Counted from the first letter of the stretch, positions 1 to 9,020 are shown. The stretch is DNA of 64,000 bases from Chitinophagaceae bacterium (GCA_016787085.1 JAEUVJ010000061.1:143138-207137); one strand, 5' to 3'. Numbers and translations: made by a program. Notes: generated by a model not told the origin, from the letters alone.

Positions 1-1712
1 TGTACAAGATTGAATTGATTGGAAGGGGTAGTGGTGCCTACATTGGCAGATACACTATACGTGGTATTGGCTAAAAGAGCGGTAACATCTGTGCAGGAAA
101 AATCCATATACTTATCGCCGTCGGTGGAGGCGCCGGCGGTTATTTTATTGATGTTATTCAGACTAAAAGATTTTACCCCGGCATCGCTGCTGGCGCCGGT
201 ATTGGCACAGGCGGTTGCGGGAGAGTTGCTTACCAGGATATTTTTCGAGAACATGGTGCCCGACCCTCCGCTATTAGATGAGGTCAGCGTAATATTTTTA
301 ACGCCACTTGTTGCGTATGATACAGTCGGATTACGCACAGAGGATGAGGCGGGTGTTCCTCCAGTCATCGTCCAGTTCCAGGCCGTCGGGCCCTGCAGAC
401 TGCGATCGGTTAGTTGCATGGTGCCTCCTGTACAGATTGCTTCGGGAGAGCTAATAAAGTTTACAATGGGAGTGCCGGCTGCATCGCAGGAACTCAAGCA
501 ACCAAGCCCCGGCACATAGCCATCTACTGATGCAATACTGGCAGCGCTCCAGATGCTGGTATTTCCTACACTCGGCGCCATGATAAAGCCAGAACCTGCC
601 CCATCATGACTGCAACTGAAATTATGGCCTATCTCATGAGAAGTGAGCACTCTTAAAAGATATCCTGATCCGGAGGGATTGCTTCCGGTAAAGTCTTCAA
701 GGATATGATACCTGAATGTACCGCAAACTGCCCCAACGTAAGCAAGACCTATTGTACCGGCGCCTCCACCCGCTCCATCAGTATCTATATTTCTTGTTGT
801 CCAGAACTGGCCGAGATCATACGTAACGCCGAAATTACCGGCCTGTCCCCATGTTCTGAAATTGGCCAGGATGGTGCCGGAGTTCGTACCGGTATAGGCA
901 GGAGATAACTGGTCGGTGGCGGATGAAGTGGAAACGTTCTGTGTAACGATCACAAACTCTATATTATCATCAAACTGTGCATTGACATAATCCCAGATCA
1001 CGTTGTTCATTACACCGATATTATGCGTTTGTACTGCCAGGGCCGATCCGTATCGCAGGAACATAGATTCATCTGAAGCAATGGCTAACTGTGTTTGCAC
1101 ACAATTGGTACCGGCGGTCACCCGTTGCAGGCTGTTTCCTCTATGCGTTGTTTCCTGTACCCCGCAGGTAAGGCCTGCGTCTGTTTTTGCATCCTTTGTA
1201 TCATATACTACATACACATCCGGTGAGGCCTGCTGATCAAAATACCTGAGCGGTTCGATGAAGTATTCAACATCGCCGTTTTTAATAATGCCATAGATGA
1301 TATCATTGTCCAGGGTCAGCCTTACTTTACTTTTTGCCACATCTGACAGGTAACCTGCATAGGTCATACAGGCGGGTCTGGGCAGTATTGTTTTTCCCTG
1401 TGGTCCATTGATGATGAGCTTGTAGTCTTTACTAAGAATATCATGCTCTGCAATAGAGAATCTCCAGGAAGTTAAACCCGGCAATTCCAGTTCAAATGCG
1501 GTTTCTTTCCCTTTGTTTCCTTTTGCATACGTGGCTATTGCCTGTGTATGGATGGAAAAGAGCGAATACCTGGTGAAATGCGAGCTTAAGTTCCGGGCTG
1601 AAGGACTACTTACCGGGCTGGCTGTAAATTTTTGTTGTGCAAATACTTGACAAGAAAAAAGAATGACTGAAAAGGATAAAGCAAAAAGCTTTAGGGTGGA
1701 TAACGGTTTCAT
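1..1712 (-). CDS. Secreted reprolysin-like zinc metalloprotease with PKD-like domain (C-terminus beyond window)
   Basis: Partial gene, open from an ATG at 1712 to the left edge (about 570 codons), so the C-terminus is missing. The product starts with a signal peptide (MKPLSTLKLF..., cleavage near VFA-QQ). A long prodomain-like region follows. At residues 359-370 there is HEIGHNFSCSHD, the metzincin zinc signature HExxHxxxxxHD, and about ten residues later a Met-turn (FIMAPS). After the catalytic domain, a PKD-like stretch (PEAICTGGTMQLTDRS, then NWTMTGG) leads to a second beta-rich region at the edge. By family knowledge this is an extracellular peptidase of the M12B/reprolysin type. A T9SS sorting domain would be expected in the missing part. 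Signal and catalytic motif are seen directly; substrate is unknown. Confidence 0.88.
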   Translation of the reverse strand, partial: MKPLSTLKLFALSFSVILFSCQVFAQQKFTASPVSSPSARNLSSHFTRYSLFSIHTQAIATYAKGNKGKETAFELELPGLTSWRFSIAEHDILSKDYKLIINGPQGKTILPRPACMTYAGYLSDVAKSKVRLTLDNDIIYGIIKNGDVEYFIEPLRYFDQQASPDVYVVYDTKDAKTDAGLTCGVQETTHRGNSLQRVTAGTNCVQTQLAIASDESMFLRYGSALAVQTHNIGVMNNVIWDYVNAQFDDNIEFVIVTQNVSTSSATDQLSPAYTGTNSGTILANFRTWGQAGNFGVTYDLGQFWTTRNIDTDGAGGGAGTIGLAYVGAVCGTFRYHILEDFTGSNPSGSGYLLRVLTSHEIGHNFSCSHDGAGSGFIMAPSVGNTSIWSAASIASVDGYVPGLGCLSSCDAAGTPIVNFISSPEAICTGGTMQLTDRSLQGPTAWNWTMTGGTPASSSVRNPTVSYATSGVKNITLTSSNSGGSGTMFSKNILVSNSPATACANTGASSDAGVKSFSLNNINKITAGASTDGDKYMDFSCTDVTALLANTTYSVSANVGTTTPSNQFNLV

Positions 1713-1853
1713 GGGTCGTATATTGGATTTTCAGTTTCCAAAGTAAATAATCTTACTTAAAATACATAGTGTATAAAACTTATGTTTATGCTTTTTTGGA
1801 CTGACAATAAAATCCGGTAATTTCCGTTTTAAAAAGTTTTAATTCCCAGCCTC

Positions 1854-2558
1854 ATGTTGCGGACTATTTTAGCGTTGCTGTTATTTTCAATTAGTATTAA
1901 GATCATGGCGCAAGGCCAGCCTTCTGCTGATCCGGCTGGTGGGAAAATGGCGAAGGTAAATGTATCCGTTACGACCATGGACGGAAAACCTTCCAAAGGT
2001 GAGCAGGTACTTTTCAGGAATAACATCACGAATGAAATAAAGAGCGGATATTCTGATGCTGCTGGTAAGCTAAACATAGAGCTGGCAGGAGGAGCCTCTT
2101 ACTCTATAACCGTTAAAAGCATTACCGATACTACTAAATATGGCACTATTAGTATACCTGCTTTAAAAACCGATGAATTCTTTACCGAGCCATACAAAGT
2201 GAATATTAAATATGAAGCCGCCCGTACCTATACACTGGAGAACGTGCATTTCGATTCCGGTAAAGCCAGCTTACGTCCTGAGTCATTTCCCTCATTGGAG
2301 GAGTTATTCAAATACCTGAAGAATAAGGATGATATCAAAGTGGAGATCGCCGGCCACACCGATAGCCGGGGCAATGACACGCTGAACCTGAAACTTTCCC
2401 AGCAAAGAGCAGAAACCATCAAGAGCTACCTGGTTAAAAAAGGTATTCAGCCTGGCCGGATCGTAGCCAAAGGATATGGCGCTACCGAACCGGTAGCCGA
2501 TAATGAAACGGAGGAGGGACGGCAGATGAACCGCCGTACAGAGGTCCGCATTATTTAG
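1854..2558 (+). CDS. OmpA-family peptidoglycan-associated outer membrane protein
   Basis: 234 residues. An N-terminal signal peptide ends near IMAQG. Residues about 30-110 resemble a carboxypeptidase-regulatory or Ig-like beta domain (VNVSVTTMDGKPSKGEQVLF). Residues about 125-234 form an OmpA C-terminal domain: LENVHFDSGKASLRPES, then IAGHTDSRGND, then LSQQRAETIKSYLVKKG and NRRTEVRI. The Asp and Arg positions used by this family to bind diaminopimelate are present. It probably tethers the outer membrane to peptidoglycan in the periplasm. The stop lies 2 bases from the stop of the convergent next gene, so the two 3' ends practically touch. Confidence 0.9.
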   Translation: MLRTILALLLFSISIKIMAQGQPSADPAGGKMAKVNVSVTTMDGKPSKGEQVLFRNNITNEIKSGYSDAAGKLNIELAGGASYSITVKSITDTTKYGTISIPALKTDEFFTEPYKVNIKYEAARTYTLENVHFDSGKASLRPESFPSLEELFKYLKNKDDIKVEIAGHTDSRGNDTLNLKLSQQRAETIKSYLVKKGIQPGRIVAKGYGATEPVADNETEEGRQMNRRTEVRII

Positions 2559-2560
2559 AC

Positions 2561-3052
2561 TTACTCACACAATTTGATCGTTTCAACCGACTCGGTGCTG
2601 AACTGGATCTTATTCACTTTATTGGCTTTGTCGTAGTATAGAACTAGTATTCCGTAAGCGGTGGTATAAGCATCCCATTTTACATCTTTTATTTTGGCAA
2701 CACCCAGCCATTTGAAAAGCGCATTCCGGTTGGCCCCCATCAGTGGCAGGGTTAATTTGCCTTTGAATTTAGGCCCTATTTCCACATAGTTGCGGGAGGT
2801 ATAGAAGTAAATATCCTTATCCTTGAAGAAAACACCACCGCCGCATTTTGCTGTGGCTGTTTCATCCTCGGCGCTGGTAAAACAGGGGAACCGTTCTTTG
2901 ATCTGCCCGACCGTAAAAGTGGGCAATACATCATTGACCTTGCCGCCGAGGATGTTCACAGTAAAATCAGGGCATTTAACCGTGGTTTTTAACTGTGCTC
3001 CTGCCATATTGAAAACTATGATCAGGGAGAAAAAAAGGATGTGCTTTTTCAT
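2561..3052 (-). CDS. Exported protein of unknown function
   Basis: 163 residues with a clear signal peptide (MKKHILFFSLIIVFNMAGAQ). The mature part has four cysteines (KCPDF, FPCFTS, KCGGG and the C-terminal LCE), which could make two disulfides in the periplasm. No family was recognised. The predicted content is mostly beta strand with a dense Lys/Asp pattern (YYDKANKVNKIQF). The gene is transcribed away from the DUF4440-like gene at 3192, with 139 bases between the starts that must hold both promoters. Confidence 0.75.
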   Translation of the reverse strand: MKKHILFFSLIIVFNMAGAQLKTTVKCPDFTVNILGGKVNDVLPTFTVGQIKERFPCFTSAEDETATAKCGGGVFFKDKDIYFYTSRNYVEIGPKFKGKLTLPLMGANRNALFKWLGVAKIKDVKWDAYTTAYGILVLYYDKANKVNKIQFSTESVETIKLCE

Positions 3053-3179
3053 ATTCAGCTATTTGTTTTTTTATGCGCCTCAATGGCCATTTACCTTTAC
3101 CTGTAGCAAATTCCTTGCTAAAAGAGCAGGCTACCTTCCGGGAGTGGGGAGATTGTACATTTAGCACTGCGTTATCCTG

Positions 3180-3187
3180 TACATTTA
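3180..3187 (+). promoter_or_regulatory. Candidate -7 box (TACATTTA) four bases before the start codon
   Basis: TACATTTA differs only in the last base from the Bacteroidota -7 element TAnnTTTG. It sits exactly four bases (CACC) before the ATG at 3192, which would place transcription initiation at or next to the start codon. A second TACATTTA lies at 3156-3163. No TTTG is found at the expected -33 spacing, so support is moderate. Confidence 0.35.
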
Positions 3188-3191
3188 CACC

Positions 3192-3632
3192 ATGAAAAGG
3201 GTAATAATCCTGTTTTTTCTTTCAATTTGTTTAATAGGTAAAGCGGCTGCACAAGGTACTGCAGGCGACAGCGCCTATGTTCTCTGGCTCAACCAGCAAA
3301 TTGATAGTTACGTGGCAGGCAGGAATACAGCAGCATTGGATACGCTCTATGCAGCGGATTTTGTATTCAGCCATGGCAGCGGAAAGATAGAAGGGAAGGC
3401 CGGGTGGATGACAACAGTGACACGGGCCAATTACTCTGTCCGGCAACATGATTCCGTCAGCGTAGAATTACATCCTTCTCTTGCCATAGCCAAAGGAAAA
3501 ATGTTCATTCAGAAGATCAATAAGGATAAGACAGACAGCTACCATCTCCGGTATATCCGTGTTTATACTATTCGCAATGAAAGATGGTGCCTGGTATCCC
3601 ATCATACCACACATGAGTGGCATGATCGCTGA
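3192..3632 (+). CDS. Exported DUF4440/SnoaL-like (NTF2-fold) protein
   Basis: 146 residues. A signal peptide (MKRVIILFFLSICLIGKAAAQ) is followed by one NTF2-like domain: a helix with Asp/Tyr residues (WLNQQIDSYVAGRNTAALDTLYAADFVFSH split by a glycine turn), then strands ending in YIRVYTIRNERWCLVSHHTTHEW. This pattern is typical of DUF4440/SnoaL-like proteins, whose substrates are usually unknown. The protein is exported, so it acts in the periplasm or outside. It is monocistronic; a possible leaderless start is described separately. Confidence 0.82.
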   Translation: MKRVIILFFLSICLIGKAAAQGTAGDSAYVLWLNQQIDSYVAGRNTAALDTLYAADFVFSHGSGKIEGKAGWMTTVTRANYSVRQHDSVSVELHPSLAIAKGKMFIQKINKDKTDSYHLRYIRVYTIRNERWCLVSHHTTHEWHDR

Positions 3633-3761
3633 GAAGGGTTTATTACTACTCAACAGGGCTGAAAATCAGGCTTTCCTGTGCAATAGAAGGAAGCCTGTGT
3701 AAATCTCCGGCAACAGATACACCGGTAATCTGTAAATTGTATTGTCAGGCAACCGTTTAGC

Positions 3762-4382
3762 ATGGTAAAACGATATGATAGTGAAATCGTACAAGACTTG
3801 CTGTCAGCAGAGGAATTAACCTACCATGTCGAAGCCTGCGCCCTCAATAAAAGGGAAAGCCAGAAAGTGATCTATAACTCATTTTATGGATATGCTATGG
3901 CTGTTTGTGACCGCTATACCAATAACCAGGAAGATGCTGTAGAGATACTCAATGACGGGTTCCTTAAGATTTTCCGGGAAATCCATCATTACAGGCCAGC
4001 CTATTCAGATGTGGTCAGTTCCTTTAAAGGCTGGCTGCGAAAGATCATGGTCTATACCGCTATTGACCACTTCAGAAAAAACCAGAAGCACAAGGTGCTG
4101 ACCGACCTCGACCACGTAGTTTACCAGGTAGAGGCTGTCAATGAAGATGCAATAGATAAGCTTTCACATGAGGAGATCATCCGGGCGATACAGGAATTGT
4201 CGCCGGGATACCGGACCGTACTCAACCTCTTTATCATTGACGGGTTGAGCCATGAAGAGATATCCAAACACCTGGGTATTTCCACCGGCACTTCCAAATC
4301 AAATTTGTCAAAAGCCAGGAGGCAATTACAAAAGATATTATTCCGTAATCAACAACCCGAAGAAACGAAAAATGCAATCTGA
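3762..4382 (+). CDS. ECF-type RNA polymerase sigma factor
   Basis: 206 residues. Region 2 spans about residues 35-105 (SFYGYAMAVCDRYTNNQEDAVEILNDGFLKIF, shown here only as landmarks YNSFYGYAM and EDAVEILND, then GWLRKIMVYTAIDHFRK). Region 4 spans about 140-195 with the helix-turn-helix LSHEEISKHLGISTGTSKSN. No extra C-terminal domain is present, as in ECF sigma factors. The 3' end overlaps the next gene by 11 bases (ATG at 4372, TGA at 4380-4382), so the two are translationally coupled. That geometry is the usual one for a sigma factor and its regulator. Confidence 0.92.
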   Translation: MVKRYDSEIVQDLLSAEELTYHVEACALNKRESQKVIYNSFYGYAMAVCDRYTNNQEDAVEILNDGFLKIFREIHHYRPAYSDVVSSFKGWLRKIMVYTAIDHFRKNQKHKVLTDLDHVVYQVEAVNEDAIDKLSHEEIIRAIQELSPGYRTVLNLFIIDGLSHEEISKHLGISTGTSKSNLSKARRQLQKILFRNQQPEETKNAI

Positions 4383-5847
4383 GAATTTTGATGATAAGCT
4401 GAGACAGGCTGCCGAGCAACATCATCCGAGTTACGATGAAAAGGCCTGGACAAAAATGGAAAAGCTGCTTGACCGCGAGCTTCCGCAGAAAGAGGATCGC
4501 AGGCGGCGCTTTCTGTTCTTCCTTTTGCTCATTTTATTGCTGGGTGGTGGTATGACATGGCTGATCCTGGAAAAACCATGGCGCCCCGGTGAACTGATCA
4601 CTACTACTAAAGGTGAAACGGATCATAAAGAAAAACCAGGGCAGCAGGATAGTTCACAAGAAAAAACCGGAAGCAAACCTGCTTCACAGGAAATAGCAAC
4701 CGGTGATAATAAAGAAACAGGAAAGCCGGGAACACAAGGAACTGCTGGTGACCACAACAATACCAGGACAGAAAACGATGAGTCAAAAAAAGAACAGGGG
4801 TTACATAAAGCAGCGACAATTACAGTTGTTGCCCCGGAAAAAAAAGGCATAAGCAAAACGAATGGCATCCGGAAAGTAAAAGCGCCAGCTAAGAAAGAGG
4901 ATAGTGATTTCGAAGCAGAAGTATTTCAGGGAGGAATAGCCGGAAAGGTAAAAGCAGGAAACAATACCAGCCAAAAGGATGATGGTGCGAACAGGAATGA
5001 AATTTTAATAGGCAAAGCAGATGTTACGGATAAAAAGAATGATGTCGTGACTAAAACAGCGGATGATAAGAGGGATCGTAATGTAGCAGAAACTGATGGT
5101 ACGAAAAAGGACGGCCAAAATGATAAGAAAACGGATGCTGCAATAAACCAACCGCAGTCTCCGAAAGACAGTGCCGGTCAGCCATCTGAACCCGTCGTCA
5201 AAGAGGAAGAGGCAGCAATAGTAAAGAAGAACAAAAAAAGAAACAGCTTTTCGTTTAGTCTTTCAGCAGGGCCGGATATCAGCGCAATAGGATGGGATAA
5301 CCCGGGCAAAATCAGAATGGTATCCGGGGCAGGCATAGGTTATACTATCAAAGAGAGATGGACAATACGAACAGGCTTTTATTCTGCCAGTAAAATATAT
5401 GATGCAAAGCCTGCGGATTACAAACCAGCAGCGCCTGTTCCGAACCAATACCTGGAAAACATAGCAGCTGACTGCAAGGTGTATGAAATACCATTAACGC
5501 TTTCGTACAGATTTAGAAAGTCGTCAAAAGGCAGCCCTTTTGCTTCGGCCGGTTTATCCTCTTTTATTATGAAAAAGGAGAAATACGACTATTATTACTA
5601 TTACCCCGGAAACCCCCAGCCATACATTTATACTCACAAAGAGGAGAATAAATACAAGCATTACTTTTCTGTACTTTCTTTATCAGCAGGATACCAGCGG
5701 CGAATCAACCAGACATTTTCTTTAGCAATTGAACCATATCTGAAATTACCCCTTGCTGGTGTTGGTTATGGTAATGTAAAACTTAAAAGTGCAGGCGTAT
5801 TAATTTCAATCGGCATTACTCCATTTGGGCAGGGCGGCGGAAAATAG
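4372..5847 (+). CDS. Inner-membrane-anchored putative anti-sigma protein with C-terminal outer-membrane beta-barrel-like domain
   Basis: 491 residues when started at the ATG at 4372, which overlaps the sigma-factor stop; longer starts would run deep into the sigma gene. Residues 1-45 are soluble and helical, with ENFDDKLRQAAEQHHPSYDEKAW typical of short N-terminal segments before a membrane anchor (only landmarks are given). One transmembrane helix lies at about 47-66 after EDRRRR. A long low-complexity Lys/Glu/Thr/Asp-rich linker runs to about residue 325. The last 165 residues look like an outer-membrane beta-barrel: FSFSLSAGPDISAIGW, GAGIGYTIKERW, a Tyr run YDYYYYYP, and a final aromatic-rich strand. 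The coupling to the sigma gene suggests an anti-sigma role; this is inference. No canonical zinc anti-sigma motif is visible. Confidence 0.75.
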   Translation: MQSENFDDKLRQAAEQHHPSYDEKAWTKMEKLLDRELPQKEDRRRRFLFFLLLILLLGGGMTWLILEKPWRPGELITTTKGETDHKEKPGQQDSSQEKTGSKPASQEIATGDNKETGKPGTQGTAGDHNNTRTENDESKKEQGLHKAATITVVAPEKKGISKTNGIRKVKAPAKKEDSDFEAEVFQGGIAGKVKAGNNTSQKDDGANRNEILIGKADVTDKKNDVVTKTADDKRDRNVAETDGTKKDGQNDKKTDAAINQPQSPKDSAGQPSEPVVKEEEAAIVKKNKKRNSFSFSLSAGPDISAIGWDNPGKIRMVSGAGIGYTIKERWTIRTGFYSASKIYDAKPADYKPAAPVPNQYLENIAADCKVYEIPLTLSYRFRKSSKGSPFASAGLSSFIMKKEKYDYYYYYPGNPQPYIYTHKEENKYKHYFSVLSLSAGYQRRINQTFSLAIEPYLKLPLAGVGYGNVKLKSAGVLISIGITPFGQGGGK

Positions 5848-5900
5848 GGGCTTAGGTTGTAGTAATTTTTTTAATGCGGCTGTTCCTAAAAGCAGTCGCT

Positions 5901-6458
5901 TTATTTTCCCCATCGAAAAGTGGTGATATCAAACCCGGCCAGGTCCAATACCCGGTCAACAACTGTTGCTGCAACTTCTTCAATGGTTTTGGGTTTGCTG
6001 TAAAAAGAAGGGGTGGCCGGGCAAATAATACCTCCGGCCAAAGTAACGGTTTCCATATTCCGGATATGAATGAGGTTGTAAGGAGTATCTCTCACCACGC
6101 AGATCAGCTTTCTTCTTTCTTTCAGTATCACGTCGGCAGCCCGGGTGATCAGGTCATTAGAAATACCTGAAGCAATGCGACCAAGGGTTCCCATGGAGCA
6201 GGGGATAATGATCATGGTATCATAACGTCCAGATCCGGAAGCAAAAGGTGCTATAAAATCCTGCGTACTATATTTTTTTAAGGGTAAATACTTATACTGG
6301 TCATTCTCCAATTCAGTTTCCCAGACCTGTTTGGCATTTTCCGTCATGACCAGCGACAGTTCATCCCACTGCGATTGAAGAGCTGATATCTTGTCCAATA
6401 ATATTTTTGCATAAACAGAGCCGCTGGCCCCGGTAATAGCAATAACTATTTTTCTCAT
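5901..6458 (-). CDS. ubiX: UbiX-type flavin prenyltransferase
   Basis: 186 residues from the ATG at 6458; an upstream TTG at 6470 is possible but less likely. The flavoprotein fold opens with MRKIVIAITGASGSVYAKILL, the FMN-binding GASGS loop of the UbiX/Pad1 family. PCSMGTLGRIASGISNDLITRAADV and RKLICVVRDTPYNLIHIRNM (landmarks SMGTLGRIASG and RDTPYNLIH) are characteristic. The enzyme makes prenylated FMN from FMN and dimethylallyl phosphate for UbiD-type decarboxylases. No ubiD is in the window. The length is normal for the family. Confidence 0.95.
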   Translation of the reverse strand: MRKIVIAITGASGSVYAKILLDKISALQSQWDELSLVMTENAKQVWETELENDQYKYLPLKKYSTQDFIAPFASGSGRYDTMIIIPCSMGTLGRIASGISNDLITRAADVILKERRKLICVVRDTPYNLIHIRNMETVTLAGGIICPATPSFYSKPKTIEEVAATVVDRVLDLAGFDITTFRWGK

Positions 6459-6558
6459 ATCAATTATCAATTGTCAAAATTCAATAATGTGGCTGAACAT
6501 CCCAATTTTTTCTCAATCGTTTGCGGAAAATAGAAAGCCATCAATCATAGTTCGGACA

Positions 6559-6731
6559 TTGAGTTCAATCAAATTAAGTGTCATTTTGATGCTTTTTGAG
6601 AAAAAAAGGGCAAAAAATTATTTTCTATTAAATTATTATTAACGATATTGCTCATGAATTTTCATAGGATAAGGTTTAATGGTTAATGGTTTTTGATTAG
6701 GGCCCCCGACTTCTCGTCGGGGTTCTTTTTT
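6559..6731 (+). ncRNA. Candidate small RNA in a gene-free stretch (speculative)
   Basis: No coding region is visible between 6459 and 6820. On the plus strand there is a TTG at 6559-6561, 19 bases, then TCATTTTG at 6581-6588, one mismatch from the Bacteroidota TAnnTTTG -7 box. An intrinsic terminator with a T-run on the same strand follows at 6704-6731. No plus-strand gene precedes that terminator closely; the nearest one ends at 5847 and ubiX runs the other way. Together this would define a transcript of about 135 nt beginning near 6595. No Rfam family was recognised. Confidence 0.3.
6704..6731 (+). terminator. Intrinsic terminator without an upstream gene
   Basis: Perfect 7-bp stem CCCCGAC / GTCGGGG with loop TTCTC, followed by TTCTTTTTT on the plus strand. 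Read on the minus strand it lacks a T-run. It therefore terminates plus-strand transcription, although no plus-strand gene lies within 850 bases upstream. Confidence 0.7.
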
Positions 6732-6761
6732 GTATAAAAGCCTTATATCTCCTGTCTATAT

Positions 6762-6797
6762 TAAAAATCCTGTCCTGAATTTATAACAGGACAGGAT
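6762..6797 (-). terminator. Intrinsic terminator of the DPP IV gene
   Basis: Perfect 11-bp inverted repeat ATCCTGTCCTG / CAGGACAGGAT (6767-6777 and 6787-6797) with a 9-base A/T loop. On the minus strand it is followed by a T-run (the As at 6763-6767). It lies 24 bases downstream of the stop of the gene at 6821. Confidence 0.75.
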
Positions 6798-6820
6798 AAA
6801 CAAAGTTTCATCCATCCTTT

Positions 6821-8989
6821 TTAAAATGCTTTTTGTTGTGGCTTTACAGGAGGTGACAGTTTTTTCGTATTCTCATTTCCAAGGTTCTCCAGTATCCAGC
6901 TTGTCATTTTGCTCCATAAATGATAAGTGGTATTATCAGTGCCACCGGAAATACCATGGTTCTTATTCGGATAATAGGCGCTTTCGAAATCTATATTGCT
7001 TTTTATCAGTGCCGTTATCATCTGGGTACTGTTCTGGAAATGAACATTGTCGTCGCCGGTACCATGAATGATCAGGTATTTGCCTTTGATCATATCTGTG
7101 AAGTTGACAGGAGAATTGTCATCATAGCCACCTGGATTTTCCTGCGGGGTACGCATGTAGCGTTCGGTGTAGATATTGTCATAATACCTCCAGTTCGTAA
7201 CAGGCGCTACGGCTACTGCTGCTGTAAACACATCGTTCCCTTTTGTAATAGCCAGTGAGCTCATAAAACCTCCATAGCTCCATCCCCAGTGACCGATGTT
7301 ATTTTTATCTACAAACGACATAGTGCCGATATATTTTGCTGCATCTATCTGGTCTTCTATTTCATACTTTCCGAGTTGCAGGTATGTCTTCTTTTTGAAT
7401 TCTTCTCCCCGGTAGCCCGTACCTGTATTGTCCACACTCACGACAATGAATCCTTTCTGAGACAGCATCTGGTGCCAGAAGTTCACAGCTCCGAAGCGAT
7501 TGGACACCTGCTGTGATCCCGGACCTCCATAATTACAGAAGAGTACCGGGTATTTTTTTGCCGGATCAAAGCCCGCAGGTTTCAGCATCCAGCCGTTCAG
7601 AGTGTCGCCCTTGCTGTTCGGTATGCGAATGAATTCGGCCTTACCGGTTTCGTATTCCTCGATCCTTGCTTTCAGTTTGCTGTTTTCTCCCAGGGGCTTG
7701 ATCGGTTTGAGGCTGATCCCTTTCTTCTTATCTGTTTCAATACTATTTAATGTTACTGATTGCGGTGTATTGAGATCGGACCGGTAATCTATAAGCTGGG
7801 TGAACTGATCATTCAACTCGACCCGGTGCCAGCCTTCACCCTGCGTAAGCTGTGTTGTTTTTTTACCTGTAAAATCTGTAACAAAAAGGTTTCTGTCCAT
7901 AGGCCTGGGATAGGCCATCGTATAGAAAACTCTTTTGTTCTTTTCATCTACCCCATTGATGGCAGTCACTTCATGGTTTCCTTTGCTGATCTGTGTTTTG
8001 GTCTTTCCATCCAGGCTGTAGAGGTAAATATGATTGTAGCCGCTCATCTCGCTGGTGAGCAGGTAATGTTTTCCATCTTTCAGGAACTGCCAGTCGTCAT
8101 TGATATCTATATAATATTTATTCTTTTCCTGGTATAGCACCGAGCTGCTGCCATCGGAAGCATTCGTCAGCAAGAGCTTTAATTCGTCCTGGTGACGGTT
8201 CATCCAGAAAACGATCAATGAATTATCATCTGTAGTCCATTTGATACGGGGGATATAAATATCGCCCTGCTCATATTGGGCTTTGCTCTTTTGTCCGGTA
8301 TTGACATGGTAGATGTAAATATCCACCTTTGAGTTCTCTTCACCTGCTTTGGGATACTTGTAGCGGTAATCTTCATTATATGCATTGTCATAAAGGGTCA
8401 TGTTGTATTCCTTCACATTGGTCTCATCAAATCGGTAATAGGCTATATAATTCCCTTTCGGGCTCCATTGATAAGCTTGTGTAAAGCTGAATTCCTCTTC
8501 ATATACCCAGTCGCAGTTGCCATTGATAATGTAATTCCATTTGCCATCTGTGGTTATAGCCTTTATGCTGTTAGCGGCTATATCGTAGAGATAAAGGTTG
8601 TTGTCTTTAACATAGGCCACTTTACTGCCGTCCGGGGAGAAGCCGGCATGAAGCAGTTTAGCCGTGTCTATCTTCTGCAGCTTACCGGTAGAAAGATCAT
8701 AGACATAGCTGTATGCTTTCGAGGAATGGCGATAGATACGTTCTCTTTTAGTAAAGATGAGTACCTTTTTTCTGTCATGGCTGGCAGTGTAATCCTCCAG
8801 CGGAAGTTTATTGTTATATTCTTTGATATTAGCAGCCTGGAGCAGGCTATCCATTGTTTCCCCCGCAAAACCGGCTACCGTCTCGCCCCGGAATGTGCCT
8901 GTTTTGTAAAGATCTTCTAACGTGATCTGTTTTTTCTGTGATATGCTGAACAAAGGAAGTAAGATGGCCAGCAAAAAAAGTTTTCTCAT
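6821..8989 (-). CDS. Exported dipeptidyl peptidase IV-type S9 peptidase
   Basis: 722 residues with an N-terminal signal sequence (MRKLFLLAILLPLFSIS). The first about 480 residues form the DPP IV N-terminal beta-propeller and include DWVYEEEF, the DWxYEEE motif whose Glu pair holds the substrate amino terminus. The C-terminal alpha/beta-hydrolase domain carries GWSYGGF (Ser about 572), GTGDDNVHF (Asp about 647) and NKNHGI (His about 679), a complete Ser-Asp-His triad. Family enzymes remove Xaa-Pro dipeptides from peptides, probably here in the periplasm for peptide catabolism. A good terminator follows, and the upstream gene has its own terminator, so it is probably monocistronic. Confidence 0.95.
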   Translation of the reverse strand: MRKLFLLAILLPLFSISQKKQITLEDLYKTGTFRGETVAGFAGETMDSLLQAANIKEYNNKLPLEDYTASHDRKKVLIFTKRERIYRHSSKAYSYVYDLSTGKLQKIDTAKLLHAGFSPDGSKVAYVKDNNLYLYDIAANSIKAITTDGKWNYIINGNCDWVYEEEFSFTQAYQWSPKGNYIAYYRFDETNVKEYNMTLYDNAYNEDYRYKYPKAGEENSKVDIYIYHVNTGQKSKAQYEQGDIYIPRIKWTTDDNSLIVFWMNRHQDELKLLLTNASDGSSSVLYQEKNKYYIDINDDWQFLKDGKHYLLTSEMSGYNHIYLYSLDGKTKTQISKGNHEVTAINGVDEKNKRVFYTMAYPRPMDRNLFVTDFTGKKTTQLTQGEGWHRVELNDQFTQLIDYRSDLNTPQSVTLNSIETDKKKGISLKPIKPLGENSKLKARIEEYETGKAEFIRIPNSKGDTLNGWMLKPAGFDPAKKYPVLFCNYGGPGSQQVSNRFGAVNFWHQMLSQKGFIVVSVDNTGTGYRGEEFKKKTYLQLGKYEIEDQIDAAKYIGTMSFVDKNNIGHWGWSYGGFMSSLAITKGNDVFTAAVAVAPVTNWRYYDNIYTERYMRTPQENPGGYDDNSPVNFTDMIKGKYLIIHGTGDDNVHFQNSTQMITALIKSNIDFESAYYPNKNHGISGGTDNTTYHLWSKMTSWILENLGNENTKKLSPPVKPQQKAF

Positions 8990-9020
8990 GTGATGTGTTT
9001 TTAGTGAAATATCAGTGTAA

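Noticed and set aside
5874..6170. 98-codon plus-strand frame opposite ubiX
   Set aside because: Overlaps the conserved UbiX frame entirely and has no features of its own.
6480..6700. tRNA or tmRNA gene in the gene-free gap
   Set aside because: No cloverleaf arms, CCA end or tag-peptide frame could be recognised; only the terminator structure is convincing.
8468..8920. 150-codon plus-strand frame inside the DPP IV gene
   Set aside because: Shadow of the DPP IV coding frame; composition and lack of homology-like motifs argue against a gene.
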